Counted from the stretch's first letter, positions 42,833-51,087 are shown. The stretch is 64,000 nt of DNA from Nitrososphaerota archaeon (GCA_028866895.1 JAGWHF010000008.1:37734-101733), one strand, 5' to 3'. The notes: generated by a model from the letters alone, not told the origin. Made by a program: numbers and translations.

Positions 42833-42879
42833 GCGGAGTTCCTAAAACCTTAAAGAAATCAAGATGAAAGGACAACTGT

Positions 42880-43626
42880 ATGAGGATAGTTCAAATTTCA
42901 GATATTCATGTAGGCGCGCAGTTCCGCGAGGAAATATTCGACCAGGTTGTAATGGAGGTCAACGAGATACGGCCGGATGCAGTTGTGGTAACGGGCGACC
43001 TCACAAATGAGGGGTTGCTAAAGGAGTATGAAAAATGCAAGAAGAAACTTGCGGAGATTGAAACCAACAAGATGATAACAATCAGCGGCAACCATGATTA
43101 CAGGAACACGGGATACCTGCTTTTTAAAAAATTCTTTCCTATAGACTCGGTAAATGAGCTAGATGAAAATACCGTCCTTGTGACTATTGGCACTGCAAGG
43201 CCTGACAGGGACGAGGGAGAGGTGGGTTACAGGCAAAATCTCTGGCTTGAGCGCACAATGAAAAAGTATGAGGGCAGGACAAAGATACTTGCCATGCATC
43301 ATCACCTGATAGGAGTTCCAGACACGGGTACTGACAGGGTTACTGTGATTGATTCTGGGGATGTCCTGCGCACTGCACTTGCAAGCAAGATTGATCTGGT
43401 CATATGCGGGCACAAGCACAGGCCTTGGTTCTGGCATTTTGGACACCTCACAATTGCAAATGCCGGCACCGCCTCCTCTGAACGGGTGAGGGGCCTTTTC
43501 GAGAACACATACAATATTATCAACGTTGAGAAGGGCAGGATAAGGGTAGACTTGAAAATAGTTGGAGGGGAGAGGATGCCGTTGAAGGACCTTGTTGAAA
43601 AATACAAGAGGTTTGACGAGGAGTAG
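42880..43626 (+). CDS. Calcineurin-like metallophosphoesterase
   Basis: The 248-residue phosphoesterase has the full dinuclear metal set: ISDIHVG, VTGDLTNEG, SGNHDYRN, AMHHH and VICGHKHRP. It resembles the CpdA/Icc cyclic-nucleotide phosphodiesterase family. Substrate unknown. It ends 55 bases before tRNA-Ser. Confidence 0.88.
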   Translation: MRIVQISDIHVGAQFREEIFDQVVMEVNEIRPDAVVVTGDLTNEGLLKEYEKCKKKLAEIETNKMITISGNHDYRNTGYLLFKKFFPIDSVNELDENTVLVTIGTARPDRDEGEVGYRQNLWLERTMKKYEGRTKILAMHHHLIGVPDTGTDRVTVIDSGDVLRTALASKIDLVICGHKHRPWFWHFGHLTIANAGTASSERVRGLFENTYNIINVEKGRIRVDLKIVGGERMPLKDLVEKYKRFDEE

Positions 43627-43681
43627 GCGTCCGGCTGGGACGACCAAGATTAATTAACAGTTCAAAATTGAGCAGATCTGT

Positions 43682-43764
43682 GCGGGGGTCGCCTAGCCTG
43701 GTAGGGCGTGGGATTGCTAATCCCATGTCCGTAAGGACCCGTGGGTTCAAATCCCACTCCCCGC
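43682..43764 (+). tRNA. tRNA-Ser (GCT)
   Basis: This 83-base tRNA has acceptor GCGGGGG pairing with the 3' CTCCCCGC (one G-U pair). The anticodon loop TTGCTAA within GGGAT/ATCCC gives anticodon GCT. A long variable arm (TGTCC...GGACC) is typical of class II tRNA-Ser. CCA is not encoded. Its 3' end is the attachment site of the mobile element that follows. Confidence 0.95.
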
Positions 43765-43768
43765 GCTT
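43757..43768 (+). repeat. attL: 3' end of tRNA-Ser
   Basis: The 12-base sequence CTCCCCGCGCTT spans the end of the tRNA and 4 bases beyond. An identical copy occurs at 55080-55091. The copy here is beside the integrase gene, so integration regenerated the tRNA 3' end. Confidence 0.75.
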
Positions 43769-43833
43769 ATACCTCTTATGATAACGCACTTTGAACAAAA
43801 TTTTGGCCTTAAATTGAACAGGATATTGATTAT

Positions 43834-45069
43834 ATGATGAAGGAAATTGACATCCACAACAGCAAGAAAAGGATAGAATTTGCCCGGTCTGCCATCTCCC
43901 GTCTCTTCTCAGCGGAAAACGCCCGGATGGCAAGCGAGTTCTTTGACAGACTGCGAATCGAGAACAAGTCATACGGCAGGATAGCAAATTATGCGGAATC
44001 TGTAAAGCGCATACTGTACATAAAAGATGACAGAAAAATCTCAGAATGGACAAGAAAAGAAATAGAGTCTGTCCACATGAAGATTGCAGAGTCAGATTAT
44101 GAAAACTCGGTCAAAAAAGACACGTTGATCTCCCTCAAAAGACTGTATCACTTTGCAAGGCACGGCGAGATTGCAGACAAGGCAAAAGGCAAAGAGTACG
44201 ATCCAAACGTAGATTGGATCACCCCAAGCCATTTCAAGGACAGGTATGAAAAGATCCAATCGAAAGACCTGCTGACAGATGCCGAGCTTGAGAACCTGTT
44301 CAAGGCAGTAAAGGAGGTCAGCAAGGGAAGATATGTCAGGAGAAATATCGCAATGTTTGTCACTCTTTTTGAAGGGTCTTACAGGCCAGGTGAGCTCCTC
44401 AACATAAGAATAGGGGGGCTCGAGTTTGAAGATGATTTTGTGAGGGTGCACACTACAGGTAAGACAGGACCAAAGACACTTGCACTTGTGACAAGCTTTG
44501 TGCCCATCAGAGAATGGCTTGCCGAGCATCCGCATGGCGATAATCCTGATGCATTTCTGTGGTATCATGAAAACGATGAGGGGGTGATAACCTACCAGAT
44601 ACTGGGACAGATTCTTAGGCAGGCAGCCAAAGTTGCCGGAATTAAAAAGCGAGTATGGGTGTATCTTTTCAGACATACATCGCTCACGTTGTATTCGAAG
44701 AAGCTTGGCAATCTGGTAAAACTATATGGAAACTGGTCCAAGGGCTCAAACATGCTGTCAAGGTACGAGCACCTTGCCTCATCGGACCAGGAAGATGCTA
44801 TACTGAAGCTTCATGGCATAAAAAAACAGGATGACTCTAAATCAATACTGTTCTCAAAGATATGCTCTTCCTGCAAGGAGAAAAACTCTGCAGACAAGTC
44901 CCACTGTGTAAAATGTGGATTCGCGCTTTCAAAGAGGCTTGTGCAAGAACTTGAAGCTAGCAAGAAAGGACATGCAAGAAAGAAAGCACAATACGAGAGG
45001 GAAATATCCTCTCTACAAAGCCAGATCTCAGAGATTAAAGAGATACTGGCAGGACTTGTACAGAAATAA
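43834..45069 (+). CDS. Tyrosine recombinase (integrase) with C-terminal zinc ribbon
   Basis: This 411-residue integrase has an N-terminal SAM-like domain (residues 20-125) and a catalytic domain. Active-site candidates are Arg in GSYRPGELL, Lys in TTGKTGPK, YLFRH in the position of the usual HxxRH, Trp in YGNWSKGS and nucleophile Tyr in LSRYEHLAS. The YxxR form is seen in archaeal integrases. After the core comes CSSCKEK...CVKCGF (zinc ribbon) and a coiled coil to the end. It lies next to attL. Confidence 0.9.
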   Translation: MMKEIDIHNSKKRIEFARSAISRLFSAENARMASEFFDRLRIENKSYGRIANYAESVKRILYIKDDRKISEWTRKEIESVHMKIAESDYENSVKKDTLISLKRLYHFARHGEIADKAKGKEYDPNVDWITPSHFKDRYEKIQSKDLLTDAELENLFKAVKEVSKGRYVRRNIAMFVTLFEGSYRPGELLNIRIGGLEFEDDFVRVHTTGKTGPKTLALVTSFVPIREWLAEHPHGDNPDAFLWYHENDEGVITYQILGQILRQAAKVAGIKKRVWVYLFRHTSLTLYSKKLGNLVKLYGNWSKGSNMLSRYEHLASSDQEDAILKLHGIKKQDDSKSILFSKICSSCKEKNSADKSHCVKCGFALSKRLVQELEASKKGHARKKAQYEREISSLQSQISEIKEILAGLVQK

Positions 45070-45072
45070 ATT

Positions 45073-45183
45073 CTACAATTTTTTAACAATCTTTTCAAGT
45101 GTTGCAACTCTTTTCTGTGCCTCTTCCAGCTTTTCCTGTATCTTTATCAAGAGTTCCTTTGGCACTTCTATGGTTTCAGCCAT
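45073..45183 (-). CDS. 36-residue coiled-coil protein
   Basis: On the minus strand an ATG at 45183 opens a 36-residue frame that is one amphipathic helix: MAETIEVPKELLIKIQEKLE, then heptad Leu/Val to EKIVKKL. A TTAAAAAC box about 25-30 bases upstream suggests its own promoter. It is convergent with the integrase gene, 4 bases after its stop. It may be a small regulatory partner; function unknown. Confidence 0.5.
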   Translation of the reverse strand: MAETIEVPKELLIKIQEKLEEAQKRVATLEKIVKKL

Positions 45184-45341
45184 ACATTATGTTCAAAATA
45201 TTGTTTTTAAGGCAGATCTAAACCTTGAAACTTGCAAATTCCAGAAAAGGAGTATAAAGTTTCTGATCGACCGACCACATCATACCGCAAAGCTTACAAT
45301 CAATAGAAAAAGATGTGTGACTAGTCAACCATGATATCTTC

Positions 45342-46271
45342 TTGCGATATCAGGAATATGTCAAGGCAACAAACGACATCATGTCACAGTACAATATCCT
45401 TCTTACCGTAAGGCAGATCTTTTACAGACTCGTATCAAGCGGATTCATCCAGAATACGATAAACAGCTACAAGCTCTTTGACAGGATGATAACAAGGGGC
45501 AGAGAAAAGGGAGAAATCGACGCAAGAAGTATAGTCGATCGCGCAAGACAGGTAATAGGCGGCGATTACGGTTATGGTTCGGTGCAAGATTTTGTCAGGT
45601 CCAAGATCTCAGAACTTGAAGATACCGAACAGTATACCAGAAGAATTTGGGACGACCAGCCGCAGTATGTCGAGGTATGGGTAGAAAAGGACGCGCTTGC
45701 CACCCTGTTTTCTACCATTGCCGACGGCTACAGGGTGGTGACATACCCAAGCAGGGGCTATTCTTCTTTTACCAAGGTATACGAGGCAATAAACAAGAGA
45801 TTCTCTCTTTATGACGACAGGCCTATCACGATACTCCACTTTGCCGACCACGATCCAAGTGGGCTGAACATGACAGAGGACATCCAATCGCGGTTGTACC
45901 GCTACGGCTCACATGCAAGAGTAAAACGCGTAGCACTGACATATGTACAGGTGAGGCAGTTTGGCCTCGAACCGATGCCGACTAAAATCAGTGACAGCAG
46001 ATGGAGGGAGTATTCCTCACAGTATGGAAACCAGTGCTGGGAGCTTGACGCACTTCCTCCAGATGAATTACAAAACATCATCAGGGATTCTATAAAAGCA
46101 CATATCGATGTATCCAGATGGAACAGGACGTTCAAGGAGATAGAGAAAGAGAGACGCTTGCTTCAAAAAAGATTCAGAAGCAAGGAAGTTACATCGCTGA
46201 TTGGCAAGCTCGGTTTGCTGCTTTATGACAGCTCTTACAAGAATACAAAAAAACTGAGTGGCAGAGAGTAG
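45342..46271 (+). CDS. Mini-A-type Spo11/Topo VI-A-like Toprim protein
   Basis: The 309-residue protein resembles the A subunit of topoisomerase VI without a B subunit. Residues 21-30 LTVRQIFYRL parallel the TLRDIYYSSQ segment of true top6A, with Tyr28 at the catalytic position. A Toprim-like domain has VEVWVEKDAL (Glu115) and ILHFADHDPSG (Asp169, Asp171). Stand-alone proteins like this, called Mini-A, have been described from mobile elements; their activity is unknown. The start is TTG 45342. The chromosomal Topo VI pair is separate at 16.2-19.1 kb. Confidence 0.75.
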   Translation: MRYQEYVKATNDIMSQYNILLTVRQIFYRLVSSGFIQNTINSYKLFDRMITRGREKGEIDARSIVDRARQVIGGDYGYGSVQDFVRSKISELEDTEQYTRRIWDDQPQYVEVWVEKDALATLFSTIADGYRVVTYPSRGYSSFTKVYEAINKRFSLYDDRPITILHFADHDPSGLNMTEDIQSRLYRYGSHARVKRVALTYVQVRQFGLEPMPTKISDSRWREYSSQYGNQCWELDALPPDELQNIIRDSIKAHIDVSRWNRTFKEIEKERRLLQKRFRSKEVTSLIGKLGLLLYDSSYKNTKKLSGRE

Positions 46272-46366
46272 GTATCTCAAATCATGACTTGCAGGCATGT
46301 TATTTGCGCAGAAAACCGTCATAAGATTTAAAGAACTGGAATCCTATTCACAAATAGGAGATCTAG

Positions 46367-46507
46367 ATGGTAGAGGAAGTACTACGATTAAAGGGTAAAG
46401 CCGCAGACGCTTTTCTAAAATATGATTCAAGAAAACTTTCCAAAAAGGAGATAGACTATAACAAGAAGGCGCATGATTACTATCTCAAACACTGCAAGAA
46501 ACCCTAG
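46367..46507 (+). CDS. Small basic 46-residue protein
   Basis: The ATG at 46367 follows an AGGAG ribosome-binding sequence by 6 bases. The product is helical and Lys-rich: VLRLKGKAADAFLKYDS then KKEIDYNKKAHDYYLKHCKK. It lies 34 bases before the GNAT gene. A role as an antitoxin or DNA-binding partner of the GNAT protein is only a possibility. Confidence 0.55.
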   Translation: MVEEVLRLKGKAADAFLKYDSRKLSKKEIDYNKKAHDYYLKHCKKP

Positions 46508-46541
46508 TTCTTAATTAACGGTATTTTGTTACAAGAGCCAC

Positions 46542-47045
46542 TTGAGGTTACAATATCTATACCTGGATGAGCTAAAAGAGATTCCGGGACTAGATTTTAC
46601 AGAATACGATAGTAGTGACCCGTTAGAGATCCATGCATTTTACTACAATGACCTTAGGCTGTACCAAGAAAGCAAGCTGAGCACAGCAAGATTCGTAAAA
46701 TACAAGGATGAGATAGTTGGGTATTTCACAGTATCAATGAACGCCATCGAACTTGACAAGCTTGGAAAAGACGAAAAGGTAAAGGGAGCCACTCCAAAAA
46801 AATATCCTGCAATGCTGATTGGAAGAATGGGGGTGGACAAAAAGTATAGGGGAAGAGGAATCGGCTCAGAGATATTACTTTTTTGTAGAGGTCTTGCCAT
46901 AGAAGCAAGCCATGAAATAGCATGTAGGTATGTTATATTGCATACTACCGAAGCCCGGGCTCACTTTTACAGAGGATCGGGATTTGTAAAATCTGGCAAT
47001 CCTCCAAGAAAAGGCATAGTCTCAATGTATGCTAGAACAGTTTAG
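46542..47045 (+). CDS. GNAT acetyltransferase (TacT/AtaT-like)
   Basis: This 167-residue GNAT protein has the acetyl-CoA loop KKYRGRGIGSEILLFC, preceded by YPAMLIGRMGVD and followed by ARAHFYRGSGF near the end. The set GRMGVD...RGRGIG...FYRGSGF is shared with GNAT toxins such as TacT and AtaT that acetylate aminoacyl-tRNA. That assignment is inferred from motif similarity. It starts at TTG 46542 after a TTAATTAA-type box. Confidence 0.7.
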   Translation: MRLQYLYLDELKEIPGLDFTEYDSSDPLEIHAFYYNDLRLYQESKLSTARFVKYKDEIVGYFTVSMNAIELDKLGKDEKVKGATPKKYPAMLIGRMGVDKKYRGRGIGSEILLFCRGLAIEASHEIACRYVILHTTEARAHFYRGSGFVKSGNPPRKGIVSMYARTV

Positions 47046-47111
47046 CTCAAAATCACAACGGGCTAATTTTTCTCCTTTTATCCTCTGGTACATTGTTTTT
47101 ATGAAGAAATA

Positions 47112-48062
47112 ATGTACTTTATCAGAAAGATTCGAAAGACAAAGAAGAAGACATCGAAGAGCTCCTTTATCATATCTTTTCCAAAGAAGCTTCAGAGGAA
47201 GATTGCATCATACAATACCAACATATCAAAAAGGCTTGAAAACTTTTCACGTTTTCGATATTTCTACAAGGATATAGAAAACCCGAGATGTTTTCTGCTC
47301 AGCATCTGGGATGACGAGCTTCCTCCAAATGATATCTGCGATAAACAGCATACCACGACCATACAAAGAAGCGGAAAGACAAGCAGGTATGTCATCATAC
47401 CAAAGAAAGTATGCAACAGGTTTGGATGGGGTGTCAGAACCAAGCTTGTGATAGGGTTTGGTGATACCATAGACGAGTATGTGCAGGGTGCGATATACAA
47501 GAACGGTAACTGTTTCATGGCATCTGATACGCCTGGACGAGATGCGCATGTCTGTGTCATAAAATTTCAAAGGTATCATGACATGAAGAATCTGTACAGG
47601 GCAAAGCTTGCAAAGAGAAAAGAAGAGCTTGCAAAAGAAGAAAGCGACGTATACTGGGCCACAAGAAACAGTCCGTTCAACTACGACATCCTCATGAGAG
47701 GGATAAGCTATGAAAGAAAGAACGTACACAGGCTGGTCTGGAACAAGCTTGAATCTATGAACCTTGTTGCTGTATCGTATACAGACTTTGTAAAGCTTAG
47801 AGCAGATATGGAAAGAGGGAAGAAACAAAAGAGAAGACAGTTCCTCAAGAAACGATTTGGTGTCAGGTCGACATGGCGTTACAGGAAGGATATGGTCATG
47901 TCTGGCATAAGTCACGGCTACGATTACGATGCACTACGCGAGAACATGCTCGATGACCCAGACTCTTACACAGAAGCTGGTGGCGATGATCCTGAGCTGT
48001 ACGGGAAGAGTTCTGAGAAAAAAGAAAGGTATCATGAAGACGAATCAGAAGATGATTGCTAA
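47112..48062 (+). CDS. AbrB-like DNA-binding protein upstream of the actin-like gene
   Basis: The 316-residue protein has two AbrB-like hairpins: SSFIISFPKKLQRKIA at about 17-32, and TSRYVIIPKKVCNRFGW at about 90-110. The second resembles the VTIPRKICNEL segment of the AbrB protein encoded at 48914. The C-terminal half is Arg/Lys-rich helical with an acidic Glu/Asp tail. Its end overlaps the actin-like gene by 29 bases. In ParMRC systems a DNA-binding adaptor precedes or follows an actin; this may be such an adaptor, by inference. Confidence 0.6.
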   Translation: MYFIRKIRKTKKKTSKSSFIISFPKKLQRKIASYNTNISKRLENFSRFRYFYKDIENPRCFLLSIWDDELPPNDICDKQHTTTIQRSGKTSRYVIIPKKVCNRFGWGVRTKLVIGFGDTIDEYVQGAIYKNGNCFMASDTPGRDAHVCVIKFQRYHDMKNLYRAKLAKRKEELAKEESDVYWATRNSPFNYDILMRGISYERKNVHRLVWNKLESMNLVAVSYTDFVKLRADMERGKKQKRRQFLKKRFGVRSTWRYRKDMVMSGISHGYDYDALRENMLDDPDSYTEAGGDDPELYGKSSEKKERYHEDESEDDC

Positions 48063-48954
48063 TGCCCTTTTAAACTCTGTACCATCTGATACCATGGCAT
48101 ACGAGAACCATGATGATGTCATAGCAATAGATGCAGGAACAGGATTTGTGAAATGTGTCTCTGCACATATGAGGGCATCATTCCCATCTGTCTTTGGAAC
48201 CAGAAGGATGTCAAGATGGGAGGACCCAAAGGAAGGAACTGTAGAGGCCGTAGGATACGAGGCCTTTAAGATGAGGGCATATCCTGATGCCGTGCTTGTG
48301 AGGGCTGTGCTTGAGGGCAGGGTGGCAGACGAGCATGCCTTTGCAGTCATAATACGGGAGGTCGCACCGAGGCTTGGCTGCAAGGATATCTTGGGCTCTA
48401 GCACCGTGATTATGGGCTTGCCATACGGGGCTGCTGCACAGAAGCGGGAGCTTGAGAGACTAGTCCAACGTACCTTAAAACCCTCAAGGGCGCTTGTCAT
48501 ACCGCAGGCAGTAGGCACGCTGGTTGCAGAGGGCGCAAGGACCGGAATAGTGGTCTCGATAGGGCAGGGCACGACCGAGATCGTCCTCTTTGAGGAGTTG
48601 AGGTATGTGTCAGGGGTATCGGTTGCGCAGGCCTGTGACTACCTCTACGACGGCTATGCCTACCTTGAGCACGATACAAACCGGCCTGAAAAAAGGCGAC
48701 TAGACAACCTTGCTGCCATAGTCTCAAATGAACTTGCCGTTTTCAAGACCAAGCTCGTGCGTGACTATACGGTATACCTCTCAGGAGGCGGGGTGCTGGT
48801 TGAGGGGCTATGCCATGCGCTGCAGGAGAGGATAGGCGGGACCCTCAAGGTGGCATCAGACCCCGTGTACTCTAACGCACAAGGCCTCTACAAGCTTGGT
48901 CAGATGATATTATCTAGTACTGAAGGTCGGCAAGAGATATCCCATGTACCATGA
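48034..48954 (+). CDS. Actin-like ATPase (ParM/Alp type)
   Basis: From ATG 48034 the 306-residue protein has the actin-fold motifs: phosphate-1 VIAIDAGTGFVK, phosphate-2 GIVVSIGQGTTEIVLF and adenosine loop VYLSGGGVLVEGL. Between them is VIMGLPYGAA. It resembles plasmid-segregation actins and archaeal actin-like proteins such as Ta0583 more than chromosomal MreB. Its location in a mobile element, coupled to a DNA-binding gene, suggests partitioning or DNA positioning. A second ATG at 48052 is possible. Confidence 0.8.
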   Translation: MKTNQKMIANALLNSVPSDTMAYENHDDVIAIDAGTGFVKCVSAHMRASFPSVFGTRRMSRWEDPKEGTVEAVGYEAFKMRAYPDAVLVRAVLEGRVADEHAFAVIIREVAPRLGCKDILGSSTVIMGLPYGAAAQKRELERLVQRTLKPSRALVIPQAVGTLVAEGARTGIVVSIGQGTTEIVLFEELRYVSGVSVAQACDYLYDGYAYLEHDTNRPEKRRLDNLAAIVSNELAVFKTKLVRDYTVYLSGGGVLVEGLCHALQERIGGTLKVASDPVYSNAQGLYKLGQMILSSTEGRQEISHVP

Positions 48955-49213
48955 CATTTTTTTTCTTTTCTTTTGTTATATCATTTCCAGCATCAATTGT
49001 AGTTGTATCGTCATTACCATTTTCTGTCCTGATGGCAAGAAATTTACTGTCTTTTGATACGACAAAATGATTCCCTTCAGGCTTGAAGTAGAGCCTAGTT
49101 CCTTTCTCAATCTGTAGTTCATTGCAGATCTTTCTTGGTATTGTAACCATGAGTGAGTGCTTGGGCTCGCGACCCATCTTCATGACCCTCCTTGCATGGA
49201 TTTTTTGTGTCAT
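48914..49213 (-). CDS. AbrB-family regulator
   Basis: The 99-residue protein has the swapped-hairpin AbrB/SpoVT domain in HSLMVTIPRKICNELQIEKG then RLYFKPEGNHFVV. The C-terminal part is acidic and less structured. It overlaps the actin-like gene tail to tail by 41 bases. Two palindromes with AAAACC/GGTTTT arms lie 35-73 bases upstream of its start and could be its operator. Confidence 0.83.
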   Translation of the reverse strand: MTQKIHARRVMKMGREPKHSLMVTIPRKICNELQIEKGTRLYFKPEGNHFVVSKDSKFLAIRTENGNDDTTTIDAGNDITKEKKKNVMVHGISLADLQY

Positions 49214-49247
49214 GGTACTACAATGATACCATCAATAAAAGGCTGGA

Positions 49248-49286
49248 AAAACCATAGGGTTTTGACATCAAAAACCATAGGGTTTT
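49248..49286. promoter_or_regulatory. Tandem AAAACC-ATAG-GGTTTT palindromes
   Basis: Two identical 16-base inverted repeats, AAAACC-ATAG-GGTTTT, lie at 49248-49263 and 49271-49286, 23 bases apart (about two helical turns). They are upstream of the AbrB gene. A related arm pair, GAAAAC...GTTTTC, is at 49503-49520. The spacing and symmetry suggest binding sites for the AbrB or another element regulator. The rest of the roughly 450-base gap 49214-49660 shows no gene. Confidence 0.55.
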
Positions 49287-49660
49287 CTTGGCTGCTATAT
49301 CATACTGCACAAATGTTTGAGATACACTGCACAATGAAACTGGCAAAAACAGGTAAGAAAATTTGATATCCATGAATGACTCATGCGTAAAAATTTCCTT
49401 GTTTTTGTCAAAAAAGCGCTTCACCGCCATATTATACGTATTTTACTTTTTTTCTTTTATTTTATTTCTGCAGATTAGCATCTAGCCTTCTTGCTCTTAC
49501 TTGAAAACCTTATAGTTTTCAGATTGTTCATTTTTTAGTTGATTTGATTATTTTTAGATCTCAATCTTGTATAGTTTTACATTTTTGTTTTAATAACTCT
49601 CTGAATTTCTTATTCAACATAATCTCTTGTGTTACTTCCTGACGTTCTCTCTTTTGTGAC

Positions 49661-50002
49661 CTATCTATTTCCAAATGTTTCCACCCTTCCTGTTTTACCT
49701 AGATTTCCAAGAAGAGTTGTAGTGTATACAGGTGCGCGATCTGCTCCTTTCTTCCCACCATGTGTTTCTATCTTTTCTATCAAGTTCAAATCTGCCATCT
49801 GCCTCAGTCGTGCATAGTATTGCTTTTTTGTTAGCCCGATCTCTGATGGCGTGTCTGTCTTAGACTTTATTCTTGCAAGATCAAGGATTCTCAAAGCTTC
49901 TGGTCTTGAAAGCAGAAAGCACAGATCAGCTATGCACTGTACGGCTTTATCTATACCAGTAGATCGGGTCTGTGTAGCAGGTATTGAAAGTGAGTTAGTC
50001 AT
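49661..50002 (-). CDS. Winged-helix regulator
   Basis: This 113-residue protein has a helix-turn-helix region: LSRPEALRILDLARIK, SEIGLTKKQYYARLRQMADLNLIEKIE, and a wing (APVYTTTLLG). It resembles small thaumarchaeal winged-helix regulators. It lies 87 bases from the RHH gene at 50090, on the same strand. Confidence 0.72.
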   Translation of the reverse strand: MTNSLSIPATQTRSTGIDKAVQCIADLCFLLSRPEALRILDLARIKSKTDTPSEIGLTKKQYYARLRQMADLNLIEKIETHGGKKGADRAPVYTTTLLGNLGKTGRVETFGNR

Positions 50003-50089
50003 CGACTGATTGCACCTAACTTGTTGTCAGACGATATGTACCCGACTCGAATAATAATTTTTAGCAAATTTGAGCGTGTTTCAAATCAC

Positions 50090-50683
50090 CTATTGATAGT
50101 CTACAACTACTTTCTGCTTTGGTACTATATTGAACACGACGACATTATTGTCAACATGGCACTCTACTCTCTCGCTTACCCTCTCCAATATGATCTGGTT
50201 GTACTCTGCGATAAACTGCGACCATTTCAGCCCTTTTGTATGGTGGAATGTCAGCCTGTACAGGTTTCGGATATTTTCGCAGCTAAAAGAGTACCATCCG
50301 CTGTACTTGCCAAAATTGTCATAGTATGATTCTATAATAGATGATATGCTGAGGTTACCATGAAACAAAGACAACAAGGATCCAAAGTTGCGCGTGGCCT
50401 GATCTCTTGCTATCTCTCGTAGTGTATCTGTATCCATTTTTGAGATTAGTGCCTCGACGCAATGCCTTGTAAATGTTACCGGATCTATCTTTTCAAGTGG
50501 AGCGTCAAAAGTGAGCCACTTGGCAAGTATCTGGTTGAGTAATGCGCTTGGGTTGGAATTACGTCTGGCAGATTCCTTTTCCAGACCGTACAAAATGTTT
50601 TCATACATGCTAAACGTTCTCTTGGCCGTCCTGTCTTTTCTTGTATGGCTCACAACTCTTATCACTTTTACAGGATAATTCAC
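50090..50683 (-). CDS. RHH protein with a conserved C-terminal domain (paralogue of 63303)
   Basis: The 197-residue protein begins with a ribbon-helix-helix (about 22-60: KRTFSMYENILYGLEKESAR...LLNQILAKWLTF). The rest is a helical/beta domain with the motif FHHTKGLKWSQFIAEY. The protein encoded at 63303-63881 has the same order and a similar motif, QHNLGIKWSLFTE. The two are therefore a family. RHH proteins bind DNA; the C-terminal domain may sense a signal. Function unknown. Confidence 0.65.
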   Translation of the reverse strand: MNYPVKVIRVVSHTRKDRTAKRTFSMYENILYGLEKESARRNSNPSALLNQILAKWLTFDAPLEKIDPVTFTRHCVEALISKMDTDTLREIARDQATRNFGSLLSLFHGNLSISSIIESYYDNFGKYSGWYSFSCENIRNLYRLTFHHTKGLKWSQFIAEYNQIILERVSERVECHVDNNVVVFNIVPKQKVVVDYQ

Positions 50684-50774
50684 AGGATTTTTTGCTATTT
50701 AAGGGATCCGTATGATTATTCTGTAACATACAAGGAAATTATAGACTGAATTTCCTGTAAACTGTTACCATTAA

Positions 50775-50794
50775 TTTATCAACGATATGATAAA
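50775..50794. promoter_or_regulatory. TTTATCA inverted repeat over the small RHH gene start
   Basis: TTTATCA (50775-50781), spacer ACGATA, and TGATAAA (50788-50794) form a perfect 7-base inverted repeat covering the upstream ATG of the RHH gene. The same half-site TTTATCA recurs in the arrays at 50986 and 52958. It is a likely autoregulatory site. Confidence 0.6.
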
Positions 50795-50963
50795 GATTTA
50801 CTTGTTGCCAACTGGAGAGTATAACACAGTAACGATAAGGAACGAGACATATGAGAGGTTCATAGTAGTAGTTCGCAAGGCAAAGAAGAAGAACCGAAGG
50901 ATGTACACAAGCGACTTTCTAGAGATGCTGCTTGATCTGTACGAAAAGTACGGCCAAAGATAG
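50787..50963 (+). CDS. Small ribbon-helix-helix protein
   Basis: This protein of up to 58 residues has an RHH pattern: EYNTVTIRNETYERF, a basic turn (KAKKKNRRM) and a long helix (YTSDFLEMLLDLYEKYG). The ATG is 50787; TTGs at 50802 and 50805 are equally possible and fit better a TATA-like TTAATTTATC at 50771. A TTTATCA inverted repeat overlaps the start. The 3' half is repeated at 52850-52930. Confidence 0.7.
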   Translation: MIKIYLLPTGEYNTVTIRNETYERFIVVVRKAKKKNRRMYTSDFLEMLLDLYEKYGQR

Positions 50964-51087
50964 ATAGCAGATTAATCATTTGTAACACTTTATCATACTT
51001 TATCATACATCTTCATACTTTGCCATACTTTATCCGATAAGGTACACCCAAAGGTTATCAACTTGATTTGTATGGTACTGGACAATG
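50876..51087 (+). repeat. Module repeat, copy 1
   Basis: About 212 bases from CAAGGCAAAG (inside the RHH gene) through the array and into the first codons of the secreted gene at 51085 are repeated at 52849-53060 with few differences. The copies are offset by about 1973 bases. It marks a tandem duplication. Confidence 0.85.
50986..51040 (+). promoter_or_regulatory. TTTATCA/CATAC repeat array upstream of the secreted gene
   Basis: TTTATCA occurs twice in direct repeat with a 10-base period, followed by related TCATAC and CATACTTTAT units and the palindrome TTATC-C-GATAA (51030-51040). A period of one helical turn suggests cooperative binding. The gene at 51085 starts about 45 bases downstream. 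Copy 2 is at 52958. Confidence 0.6.

Noticed and set aside
50986..51040. Repeat array considered as a CRISPR or replication-origin iteron set
   Set aside because: Units are short (7-10 bases) without unique spacers, there are no cas genes, and there is no replication initiator in the element; a promoter-operator array fits better.
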